NCBI GenBank assembly: GCA_002633005.1
Contig: NMRA01000053.1
Location: 444,131-508,130 of the forward strand
Direction of reading: 5' to 3'
DNA: 64,000 nt
From: Phoronis australis
Lineage: Eukaryota > Phoronida > Phoronidae
Below the pieces are notes generated by a model. That model saw only the letters and a program-made list of their open reading frames with translations. It searched no databases and was not told the DNA's origin. Positions 1-13,100 of this stretch are shown here, in pieces (position 1 is the stretch's first letter; each line of letters begins with the position of its first letter). The position numbers and the translations under genes were made by a program.

Positions 1-960
1 GTAAACCCAAGACACTTACAAAGCACTTCTTGTAAAAAATCTTCGCTTATGGAACCAAAGCAAAGAATTCTATCCCTTAATTGATACCCCAACCTCACTG
101 ACCAATCACTTTAGTGCTTGGGTATGTTAGTAATGTCTGGTGCACACTTGACATAAACTCGCCCTTCACTCGCCTGATTTTTTGAGTGGTCTTGATTTTT
201 TCGCAATTCTTGCATCAACGTAACACACCTGTGACTCCATTTATTTACCTATAAAAAGCAACCAATGAAAAAAATTTCGAGGAACAGCACGCTTTTGATC
301 CTTCATGCTGTCGCTGAGTTCGGTATAAACAAATACAGTGCTGCCTCCTCTCCACTTTCTGTCCAGATGTGAACTCAAGAAATGCTAGTTAAAGCTGCTT
401 TCCGTTCAAAAAGTCAACTTTTGATTTGGACCTCTTTCCACTGAAAATTGGGCTCAACTTGTTAATTACTCAGATGGGGACTGTTTTTTTTTTTGGTTAG
501 CAAAGAACTGACAGTTAGTTTATCCTGGACACCATGCTTACTTAGAGCTTAAAATGACACACCCTGACTGTGTCAACTTGCAGAGCCTGATCTCAAGCAC
601 TAACAAACTGTTAGTTCTTTCAACACCCTGAAATAAACTACAATTTGAATAAGGTACAATTTGAGACCAACTTCCCCAGGGTAAGTGGAGTAAATAAACA
701 ACTGTTATTTGTGATGGAAGTTGGGTTTATAACCACTTTAAACGAGATGGAAAAGTTTCCTGGCCATGATAGCACTGGATTCAACCTTCAGGTGACAGAC
801 AACCTGCCACTGAAATGAACAAGTCAAATTTTTGAAGGACTGACTGACCTCAGGTATGATATTCAGAAGCGTTATTGACTGGAAAATTATAGTTTTTTGT
901 GGCCCACAAACGTAATAACTGCTTGGCAAGAAAAACTTATGAGACGGAATGCAGTTTTAA
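1..960. other. Left edge, downstream of the last finger exon
   Basis: No gene recognised. A minus-strand AATAAA (complement of TTTATT at 241-246) lies about 720 bases past the stop of exon A and could be its polyadenylation signal. The window is cut here, so further finger exons may follow. Confidence 0.4.
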
Positions 961-1133
961 CTATTCCGTCAACGCATGAGAGGTTCTCATATGATGAGTC
1001 AAATTGTCCCTCCGCTTATATGCCTTTGAGCACACGGAACACTTGTGCCGAACGCCGAAATGTTTCTCTTTGATATGGCGTACAACGTCCCTTTTCCAGA
1101 TGTATGGGCTCCAACAAATGCCACACGAAAATC
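961..1133 (-). CDS. Alternative 3' exon A (most distal): two C2H2 fingers
   Basis: The acceptor TTCTTTATTCTAG|GA opens in phase 1; the stop TAG is at 961-963. It encodes GFSCGICWSPYIWKRDVV, linker HIKEKHFGVR, then CSVCSKAYKRRDNLTHHMR and tail ALTE. All eight zinc ligands are present. It lies 34-35 kb from the common exons, so the array may continue beyond the left edge of the window. Confidence 0.8.
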
Positions 1134-4100
1134 CTAGAATAAAGAACACCTATGAAAAATGTGCGATGATGATCACTAGCTTTTTCACTTTCCAACTCCA
1201 TTTTAGTTAATGTAATTCTTCACTTTTTTGCACGAAATTAATTAAATATATTTTTCCGAGAGTCGGGGTGCGCCAAGTGAACGCAGACTTCGCAGTGGAC
1301 AGGTGTAGAAAATTGACCAAGCATCGCCACCTGCACGTGTGTTAATTTAACGAAATATATATGATCCTAAGTATATTAGCGACACCTTTAATCCAGGCCA
1401 CCCCTTTCACCAGCATGAGATATACCGCATAAATGGATGAATTAAGTGGTGAATATACAATGTTCAGACTATAAACATCACAGTATGGTATTATGATGTC
1501 TATGGTTCAGACCTTTGTTGACATAGTAAAAAATATGTGTATGTAATTAATGACATGGCTTTGCATTGACATTTTTCAAAGGGGAAAAACTGACTGCGTG
1601 TTTATTAGGTCAGGAACGAAATTCTCACCAGGTAAATGAGGGATAAAAACACTTTTCAAAATAATTTTTGGTAGGCGAAATAAGAAATAAAATCTGGACT
1701 TCCGGAGAGGTAAGTCATTGGATACTGTCACAATCAGTAATGTTATCTGTTGAAAAAATTCACCTAAGTTATCACTATGCATGTGTACCCGACTAACCTA
1801 AGATCCCAGGCTGAGCTATTCAGAATTCATAGAGGTTAATAAAACAATTATCATCTCCAGCAGGACCATAAACCCTTTGATAAGCTGTACTTATTTACAC
1901 AGTCCAATTGGAGAACTCATGACTAGGGGCAGGTTCACAAGAACTACTTTCACTGACCTTGCAATTGTCATGTTCAAAAGTCCCATTGTGAGTTAAGGAC
2001 ACTTATGATTTACAAGCATTTGCAATATTCTAAACTACTATTCCAACTTGCTACCCCCTCCAAGACCAAACTCTAATGTTTAAGACCTTTTCTACTGATG
2101 TTGCACATGGATCTGTGGAAAGTAGTAAACTCAATGTTACAATAAATAATGAAGATTCGGTGCTTTTGAAAGAATTTCATCCATGAGTGATTTTTCACTT
2201 TTGTTGCCCGTTGACAACACTGATTTTTGAAACACTGTTGCTTGATTTAAGCAACTGTATAAATTTTCTTGATAGCATTAGTTTCGTTAGTTGTCAACAA
2301 GCTCTTTAAAAAAGCCTGATTTACCATTAGCGTAGACTAAATGTTTAATAGCAGCAACATTGATCTCATCAAGTTATCATTGCACATTTATTTTTCTCAC
2401 ATGACCTGGAATGTGTTACGACACGACTGGTTAATAACATCGAGTACATAATTTTTGTGATATTACATGGGCGAATCTATCACAAAGTAGTGCAAATAAG
2501 AAATCTATACGCCTTACATTATATTATTTGCAAAGCAGTAATGCCAACAACCAAACAATGCCAGAATTTCGAGGTGACACGGTTATGATTGAAAAATCGG
2601 GTGTCGCAACTGTACACACTCCCATTCGAAAGAACATGCAAACAACTTCTTAAACGGACTCATCTTCGGCCGTGAATTCCATATTCACGTTCATTCAAAT
2701 GGAGGCGAATCCCAACTCAAGAAACTTCACCGTGAGACTGACTAGATGTGCTGTTAATTCAGTGGTCATGCGGGTATTCGGGGATCCCCTGCTGACTGTG
2801 TTATTTATAAACATAGTTATTTATAACATTTTTAAGTTTTAATGTTAAAACTTCAAAGAGTATTGATTAGATTCTAACTTGAAAGGTTGTTTCAAAAGCT
2901 AAACGCAATTTACAATTGCTAAGTTTAAAATGAAATTATTAACAAAAAGTAACTGTCTGTTTATATTTTGAATTGTGTGTTTTTACAAAAGTTACTTCAA
3001 GTGATTGAAAGTTTTAGGCACGTTGAGTTTTCCGGCAGACATGAAATTCCCCAAGACATTTTGCCCATGTCATAAACCAGAGACAAGTGTAGGATTCTCT
3101 ATAAAAGCCCTGAATAATTACAACATGAATTTCTAAGCCTTGAACGTTTTTACAGAAAAATGTACTAGACACTTCAAACCCAAAAGACTTGTCACAATGC
3201 ACGAAAAACTTCGTAAACACAAATTCTAGCGTAGAGCAGTCAGGAATAAAGGCCCTTTCATACTGACTTAGCTAGGGTAGATGTAAACTTCGAAGTTAAT
3301 GAACCGATCATTCTGACTTCAATAGTTAACGGACATTGAAGTAAACAGCAACTGATGTTGATGTCAGCGAAGTAATCACAAATTAGCGCTGATGCATCCT
3401 GTACACGCTAAGGTTTTTTAAAATTGACAATTTGGGGACATTTAGATTGTGCTAACTGACATGAAACGTATTTCTAATTTGATAGGGTTATTTGAGCAAA
3501 ATATAAGCAATTATTCACGACGATGCTGCCCCTTTCTTGTTGACGATAACAGTGGTTCCTGGCAATAACTTCGATGAGATGGAAGTTGACCATTCATACT
3601 GCATCACAGTATCAATGCTCCGCTGTTAAATCCACCTGTTTACCGCAAAGTTAACTGGCGCTGTTAACTTTCGATTCAGAACTAAAATTAACTGTTCTTA
3701 CTGACCGCAACTCCCTAAAACATCGAAGCATCGACATTCAGGCCCTTTCATACGAATGTCAATGCTTCGATGTCGATTCTTAAAAGAGCGAGAGAGATGC
3801 GCAAGAAATGTATATTCATCAACATAGAAATTAGTGACGCTTATGGTTAAAAAATAACCAGAACTACACATCAACTGCGGTAATCAACTTACCATAAATC
3901 CAAGCAGAAATGTCAACTTTAAACTAAGTTATACTGACCACTGTTTAGGTCATATCACTATTACATTATTACATGTGCACCATCAGACATCATGTTTTAT
4001 AAAATGGCAAACCTTGAATGATTTGAAATAATTTTGCAATCCTCTCATAAATGGTGACGTAAACACTTCTTGTTTTCATCATATAGAGTGGAACTCGTAG

Positions 4101-7100
4101 GTATTATCTTTTTCACTTAGCAAATTGCTTTATTCGTTTTTTATCTGACTTTGAAGTTGGCCATATTTGGTCTGCCAATATAGCACTCAACGATACTGTG
4201 ACCATTTGCAGCTCAAATGAATAACTCATTCTAGTACAAACAAGTTACATTGTTGTTGAAGCTGTTACACCTTGTTATATACATGAACAACACTTAATTT
4301 ACATCAGGAACAGAAGTGTAGTCATGTTAAGACTCACAGGACGCCGTCCCCCAACTTTTTACCACTGGGCAGCAATTCCCGTCAGCAAAATTCTATTTTT
4401 CAGCCAAATTGCAGTAATTTTCGCCTTGTTTCATGTCTAGTGTATCTTGCCCCAGTACTAAGTACTTTGGTTATTTGGTTCTACACACAGCATCACCCCT
4501 GGTGTTTTTCACTTGAATTAGACCTCTGATCAGGACATCAAGTCCTTAAAAATGACCAGCTATGGAGAGTTGAACTGCTTTCAAACTACAATTGTTCAAT
4601 GTTTAACCTATTATATGAATTGTGTAAATGTGGATTAAAACTTAGGACCAAGAAGATCAGTTTCTTTTTCCACCAATTCATGTCCACTTTGCCAACGAAT
4701 TAGTAAATTCAAAAACACCTAATTTTTCGTTAGTTCAAATCTAATTTATTGTTCCTTATTGTTTGACTGATTCACAGCAACAAAGTAGCCACAAAGCAGT
4801 CCTTGCTGTTATAACCTATGACCCCTACAGGAAATCATCACCAACAGGATACAATGCCACTGACACAGAAAATATTGACTTCCATTTCTTCATAAAAGAT
4901 AAGCAGAGTAACACTTAATTAATACTTTACTGTTTAGTCTTATAACATAAATAACACCTGACACTATTTTGAAATACTGTGAGTGCACACATTGTTAAAA
5001 GCCTTAAAAATTCAAAGCTGGATTACACTAAAGTTTAACTGTCAATATTCAATTCTTCGCGGACCGCTTTGTTATTTAAAAAATTCCCTTGCTCACGTTA
5101 TTTTGAATTGTTGCCAAATGAACCTGCAACTCAAGTCAGAGGCAATGCAAACATGCAGCACTTTCGAATTCTTGTTGGTAATGAATTTAGAATTCCACCA
5201 AGGTAAGGAATTTGCAGCTTTAAAAAAGGGCAAATTTTTCATTTAATTTTGACCAAATGTTTGAGACTTTACCAAGAGATGTTGAGGCAGTCAAAATTGA
5301 ACAATCTATTTCAATGTGTAAATTATTTTTAATCAGGGCATGGACAGGATTAATGTCTTGCAATCGCTAGTAACCTGGTTGAGGTTAATTTGCATTTTAG
5401 GCAGCGAGTATGACGGGTCTGGAAATGTCCCTTTACGAAAAAGCAATTAAATTCACCAAATCAAAAAAGTTCTGGCAGTGTCTGCGTTATTCCATTATAG
5501 AGTTGTGACACTTCAGAAGGTGAACTTTAATAGTGTATCCGTGGGCAAATGTCTTCGGACACATGGGACATTTGTGGCGAATGCCGAAATGGTTACTCCT
5601 GATATGGCGAAGAAGGTCCTTTCTCCAGGCGTAAGAGTTTCCACAAATGCCACATTCAAAGCCTAAAACAAAAAATATTTATGACAATTCTGTGGTTTCC
5701 AAATTTTATCCGAGACCATTGAAATGTTACTAGTAGCAGTTTGCCACAGTGACCCACTCGGCGGAATGACAAAACAGCCCAGAGTCAGAAATAAAAAACA
5801 AACGAGTAAAAAACAAAGACTTTTATTTGTAAAATCATGTTGAGCACCATAACAATAGCTGTAAAAACATCTAACAGCATACACAGTTTGTCACTTGTTA
5901 CCCTTCTTCCTCAGTTATTTACGGGTCCTTCACAGAGTCTCCATAAGCTTTCATTTGCATTAACTGTATTTTTTGTCTCAATGTGAATAAAGTGTATTAC
6001 TACGAATACTCATTTCTCTAGTCCTGGGGCCTATTTCATGAAAAATGACTTAAGGTTTAATTCGAAAATTTCGTCTCTTGCTGCACAAATCGGATGTTCC
6101 TAATAACAGATTCGTTTCATTTTAGCAAAGTACAAGGTCTCTCAGAATATACACATCAACGCGAATTAATCAGATACCCTGTATGGAGTGCAGTTAAACT
6201 GCAATGCGCCTACAATGTCATTGTGAAAACTTTACTCAGTAATATCAAAGTGGGAGCCTTAAGACAAAATATCTTTTCTTGAAACCGACTTTTTCCCGTG
6301 TTGCAACCATACACAAGGAGTTGATACAGTGTATATCCTACCATTTTAAAAACCCAAATAGTGCTGTGTCATAAACACAACAAAAATGAAAGCCATTTGA
6401 GGATTGATACTTGCCGAAATTTACAAACTTAGAACTACAGTTTGACAACAAATGCAAGAACACTAATGAATGGGACAGCACCCAAAATACCGCCGATGAC
6501 AACAGTGATGAAAGCGTAAGCAACTCAATGACGCTGACAAAGAATGCAAAGAGACAAAACTGCCAATGACATCAAGGCAATTGAAAATCTTGAGTAACTC
6601 AAGAACAGTAAATTGTAGCCAATAACAGATTGTGCATTTCCGATAACTCTTGATGCTCAGGTCTATATACATACGGAATTTCAAAAGCATCCCTCACAAG
6701 ACTGCTGAGCTGGAGCTCCATGAATTGCAAATTTGAAAATGGTTGTCACAGCGCCATCTTTGGTCTGCATTTCGCGCAAAAGCTCTTTACAAGATACATG
6801 TTGTGCATAAATCTCATGTCGATCGGACATAAGAAGCAATCTGCAGCATGCGTAAAAACAAACAAAATTCATGACAGAGCAACATACTTAAAGGAAAAAC
6901 TTCATTTCACCAAGTAATTATCGAACAGAGTAATTTAAAATAAAGTTCTCAAAGATCATCACTTTTAAACGTGACAAATACACAATAAAACATAGCTGAT
7001 ATAGGCGTAGCTTCATAAACACGTGCATGGGCCTAATTACGCACATATATGTACCGAAGCACATAAGTGATCCACGTCAATGAAATAGTATGATACTAAC

Positions 7101-10100
7101 AAGCAGTAGGTCAGTAAAAGCATGGTTTGTGTAAACTCTAAATCAGTGATTAGGCAGTGGAAAACTAAAACTCTAGTTACAAAGACGAACTAATCGTTTT
7201 TCCAGGACACACCAAACTGAAAGGCTATCTGTGGTTGGTTGCGCATTACCCAAAAGTTGGATAAGTTGGATACGAGACATTATCTAACCTGAGAATTACT
7301 AAAGCTTCAGTCCCATATCACCTATAGCCATGTCACAAATTCAACTCAACATTAGGGAGGCAGAAAATGGTGTTGAATGGTTTATCCAGCTGTTGTTAAG
7401 TTAGGCCAGATACACTTGGCTGCACATAGCCTATCAAATTACATGGCGATGACATTGCAACCAACATAGTAAAAAATGTTTTGACATTAGAATGACCAAG
7501 TGTTAGATGATTTTGATAAACAACAATTATCAAGGCAGCAGAGGACAACAGCAGGATAAGTGCCCAGCTGATACAAAGCTTTATGGGTAAATACCACAAA
7601 ATTAGAATGGTGCTGTGACATTTCGGGATGTGGTTATGTATGCATGTTTTGCATATGTATTCTGAGACTGTACTTCTGATTAAATGTCGAAGAACACAAG
7701 TGACAATTGTAGCGAATGCCCAAGTGATTAGCTTTGATATGGCGATGGATTCCAATTCTCCAGTTGTAGTTCTTTCCGCAAATACCACAAGAAAACCCTA
7801 GAACAAAAAGTAATCATGACTAGTCTGCTGTGAGGCTGAAAATTACCCTAGTGTGTCTGAGACATGGCTAATGTAGAAATGTCAGCGTGATTAGCTATAA
7901 AACAAGTAGTATTAGACAGGCTATATGCCAAGTTTAAAGAATTGGCAAAATTCGAACTAGTTAAAACAGAGAAATCCCATACCTGGTCAATAAAGTTTTA
8001 TAGGTTCTGCAGATGTGCTTAATGTAATATGCCTGGGGAAATGTTTCTTTCAATTTGACAAAACAGCTTTGATGAACAAGAAAACATCAATTACAGTAAA
8101 AAAAACTTCAATCTTATACACCGTACTCCTCTGAAACAGTCCCTTGTTTTAACAAAATTCTCAACAAAATAAATTTCAACTTTATCCCATTTTTTAATGT
8201 TCGCTTGTTATCAAGCAACATTTGGTAAAACCGACCTCTTGTCATAATGTACCTGCATTAAGCTTATGGAAAATCAAAAAAACAATTTCAGCAATTGTAT
8301 AAGAAATATTCTTTAGTTAAAAGTGTTTAGGGCAAGTATAACATGTCACTATAGACCAAGCAGAACCAAATCTTAGTATAGCTAAGCTTTCAAGTCTGCC
8401 GGACTCCTGCTCGAAGGAGTTGGCGAAGCTGCTTGGAATTTAGGTTTTCGCTTAGGCGAACCCTGAAATATGATTTCAGACTCTCTCTCCATCACAAGAG
8501 AACAAGGGATCCATACATATCCCAGCACTGTGATACTAAAATTAAAGCCAACGGTGGTTACTGCAGAAACCATAGAAAATTTAGTTCATAGACATTATGT
8601 GGAATAATTCCAAATTCAAGGTAAAACAAGATTTTCACAAGTAAAAGCTGAAGACCACATTCTAAGCCTGAAATGCTCAATGATACCTTGCTAAGGCGTG
8701 TGAAATGAAGGTCAAGATGGACTCGAAAGCTTGGCTCCTCACTAAAACTATGGTTGCTATCGAAATAGGAGACTGACCTCACGTCATATCAGAATATCAG
8801 TGTCAGATAATGAACCTTCCTACCACCTTTATGACAAGTATTATCACAAGTACATGCCACTGTACAGTGAGCCCCGCTCTGACTGAGGTATTTACATGCA
8901 ATACTGGTGTAAGGAAGGCACTGACATCATAGCTTATTACAAGAGTACTTTACATCGAAATTTGTTAATCCTTTATTTTAATGCCAATAACATTTTGCTG
9001 TTATACAGTGAGTTGCAGCGGTGATACCTGAATGTGTCGTGACCTAATGAAACTGTTACTTGTGTGGCGGCTTAAGCGCTGTTTACACTTCAAAAGTTGA
9101 CACAGATCAGCTGACATGGAACGACATGTTCCAGTGTGTAAATGGGACCGACACGGAGCAAACTGAAACCGCGGTGACAAATTTTGCCACCCGTTTGTGA
9201 GGTAGACTCTACCGTAGAGCAATTTGCGCACGAACATCTTGCTCCGTGTCAATTATAAGTCTAAACGCGAAACTGGGGCAAGGTGGAAAGGATCATCTCT
9301 ACTGCGCTTGCCTAATGACCTACGTATGGGTTCTTTGTCTCTGCAACTCTCGTCATTTGTAAACCTGCGCATGTACGATCCAGTCTCTCCAGCTGCAACT
9401 TCCGTCTTGCCACAGTTAGTGAGTTGTGTGTGTAAACAGGCGCTTGACACGGGTCAATTTGCTCCGTGTCAGTTGCGCCAGGCGGGCCAAATGTTGATGT
9501 CTAAACGGGACTATAGAAGGGTGTCAGCCAATTAACCTTTCGAGATACGTTCAATTATTCACTGCATTATTACCTCCACACAAAAGAGTTGAATTCGGGA
9601 TATGGCTAAGGAAGCAACAAGTTACAGCTTCTCATTACATCTATCAATGCAACTTCTGTAGATGGGTTCTGAGACTAGACGTCTGGTTAAATGTCTTAGA
9701 ACACAAGTGACATTTGTAGCGAATGCCCAAGTGATTAGCTGTGATGTGGCGGTGTATACAGAATTTCCTGCTGTAGTTCTTTCCACAAATACCACAAGAA
9801 AACCCTAGAACAAAGAACAATTATGACAAATCTATTGCGAAATTATAGCCTAGAGCCTGCGAGATATGGCTGAGGTTAAAGTGTAGGGTGTCCAAAAGTG
9901 AAAAATTTAAAGTCACAAGACTAGAGAACATGTAGCTATCTCCATCTGGTGTTTCAATAGGGAACCACTCTATTCATAAACTGCAAGCAACCGTATTGAT
10001 TTCAGCTAATTCATTTGCTCAATTTTTTAACTTTGGCAGAAGGAACATGTCATCCTAGGCTTCATTGACAAAAATATGTGCAAATAGCTCTCATGCACTA

Positions 10101-13100
10101 GCAGTCAGTTTCCAATGACTGCTCAGTCACATGACCTTCGCAGTTAACAATTAGAGACCAACAGGTCACACCACATATTACCCTAAACTAAAGCCTCCTA
10201 AACCAACTTGACTCTCAATTCAGGTGAGCAAACACACTGCACATTTAACACTATGTACGTTTAAATGTAGTTTAATTTCTAATTTGAAGCTGTTTTTTTT
10301 CAAATTAACACATTTTTCGAAAATTAATCAAGAGTATCATTATGCGTGTTACTTTACAAGGGTTTAAAGGGAAACAATTCCGTTTGTTGATGTTCCATGA
10401 CAATAACTGGGACATTCTACTGTCTGGTATGACAATAAGTGGGCTCTACCAAGAGACGAATAATGCCATACCAGTAGGTGGATACCCACGGAGATCTGGA
10501 CACCAACGTCACCAAGGAAAAGACAACTGATTTACACTTTTAGCTGCTATTTTGATTATGAATGAACCTTGTAGGTTTACAAAAATAAATTCTACCTAAT
10601 GCAGTAGCGACATACTTCACCATCATCAGTTCTGAAAGCTGACTTCAAGTTGTATACTATAACTCAACATTGTCAGCATACAATAAATCAAGCGTAACAT
10701 GTTTGAAAAATACAAATGTTTATTTTTCAAGATAAATTTTTAAACAAAGTTAAACTGTTGAAACAAATGTTATTCCATCAGCTACAAACTATGCAAAAAT
10801 ATATGTAGTATCAAAATTAAAACTAGGGCGAAATCTTCAGCCGCCAAAAACTAGTGCATAAGTTTATCTAAGTTCTACAGAATGTGGTTTATATAAAGTC
10901 TGGGAAAATGTGATAGAACATAATGTGAAACATTTCATTTTGTATACCCAAGTGAATGGCTGAGAATAGCAATTCTCCAGTGGCAGTCCTTTCCACAAAT
11001 ACCATAAAACCCCTCGAACAAACAACAATAGACCTGCGAAACACCAGGCCAAGTGGAAATTTGTATTTTGTTCCACTTCTCTATACATCATGGTGCTTCT
11101 GTTACTGCGAAGCAGGCGAGCATTCCATAAAGACAAGATCACGCAAGACTGCGTAAAATATCTCAATGTGTCACAAGCAAAACACATGATCATACCATCT
11201 TCCTTTGTGAAGATCCTGTGTCCATGGAACTCGGCTCAGGAATTCTCCTGAGGTTTGTAGGACCTCATGACAGTTTTCTAGTGCATGGCTATAGACCTCA
11301 TGCAAGGTAAAAAATTCCAATTTTGGGACAAAAATAATTGCTAAATTGCTACATTTCTGTTTTTAGAAACTTACCACCCACGATATTGCAAATGCTCAAA
11401 ATTTCACCAAATGTTGCCGTACAAATGCTGAACACAAACTAAATTGTCCTTAAGTTATTTTGTTGAGAAATTTGACAAAATGAAATTTAATCTGCCCGCC
11501 ATATTGTGTACCAAACTAAAGATATTTTCCACACCCAACACTTGACCCATTTCCCATGCTCCATTGGGACACTCCTGAAGAAGACCACTGCGGACAAGTT
11601 GAGCCCTGATATGTCCAATGAGGTCGAGAATGGCAGGGCATGGTGCAATAACGGTATATCCATCTACAGTGTTTGCCACAGATTGTGGTTATGTGCCATT
11701 TGAGGCACCTCAAAGACGACACATTTGGAGTTCACAACTGCATCACTTAGGATGTAATTTTGACGAGACGTTGTAAAAAATAAAACCAAGTATATTAAAA
11801 TTACTGAGTTTCATTTCTTGGTAATCTTCCTTATTTTCAATTGATCAAGTCAGATTTGCCTCAGTTTTCCAACATACCATGTGCATCATTCTAGTTTAAT
11901 AGATAATTCACAGACTATTATGAATGAACTCCAAGAAAGTATAATGGACACAAACAAATTTGAAAGGTGGGATCATGGTACCCCACTTGGAAGACAGTAT
12001 GGGTTGAACAATGGCCCGGGTGGCTAACACCCCTGTCCTTTCAGTACATAATCACTGTTCACTCAAACACTGCTGATTGACAACAATACTCTGGTCTTCA
12101 TGCATAGGGGGTTGTACATGACAGGAAAGTCAAACTACCTTTACTAGGCTAAGTAACTAGCTTAACTATAAAGGTTAGTGAACATTCATGCCACATTTTA
12201 CGGCCATTTTCACTGCTACAATAAAATCTGACCAATTTAGGACAAAGTATGGTGGCCAAGTAAAATGAACATGTTTTTTTCAAGTAAGATAATATCAAAT
12301 AAAGATTCTTTATTATTTTTTAAATTCTTCATCAGAAAATGCTTTGACTTAATGGTGAGCACTCACAAAACTGTAAGACGTCTTTAAAAACTGTACAAAG
12401 TTCATTACTGGCAACCACTATTGACCAAATTAGGAAAGATTTTACTGCGGACAGTCACTAAAGCTTCAGCCTCACAACACTAATTAATGCATGGTCTGCA
12501 GATGGGTTCTGAGGCTAGACGTCTGGTTGAATGTGTTGGGACACAAGTGGCACTCATAGCGAATACCCAAGTGATTAGCTTTGATGTGGCGTTGGACACT
12601 GATTCTCCAGTTGTAGGTCTTTCCACACATACCACAGAAAAACCCTAGAACAAAAAACAGTTATGACAAGTCTTTGACGACAAGCCTCGTAAATTTAAAG
12701 ATCTCTTGAGCACTGTTCAGGTAACAGTCAGGTAACATGACTGTTACCTTAGGACAAAGACGAATGTCAAATGTTTTTGTCCAACAGTCACAAAAAATCA
12801 AGAAGTGAAATGAGGTAACTTGATACTTGCTATTTTTTATGGTTATACAGTGATGGGAATGGAGCTCACAGGTATTATTTTGGCCAATTTTAGCCCCGTG
12901 TAGTGCGCAGTACAACTTACTGTCAGACATGGGCAGGATTGAGCAACCTGTCTAAATATGGTTAAGCCAGGGAACAAGCAAAAGTACACACATCTAAGAA
13001 GCAGGTTATCCCCTGAACTGCAAGTTCAATGACATTTCTTTCAGCCAATACACGATATAATCTGTTCACTTCAGTTCAAAGCTGAATAGTTTTCTAAATT

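Noticed and set aside
7396-7788. 130-codon minus-strand frame overlapping finger exon C
   Set aside because: It is out of phase with the zinc-finger reading, has no recognised domain, and its length comes from the conserved exon DNA plus chance.
11455-11722. Possible third decayed finger exon (ATCTGTGGCAAACACTG followed by GGACATATCAGGGC on the minus strand)
   Set aside because: The CGK-like and HIR-like pieces are in different frames and the spacing does not match any exon of the array; chance similarity is as likely.
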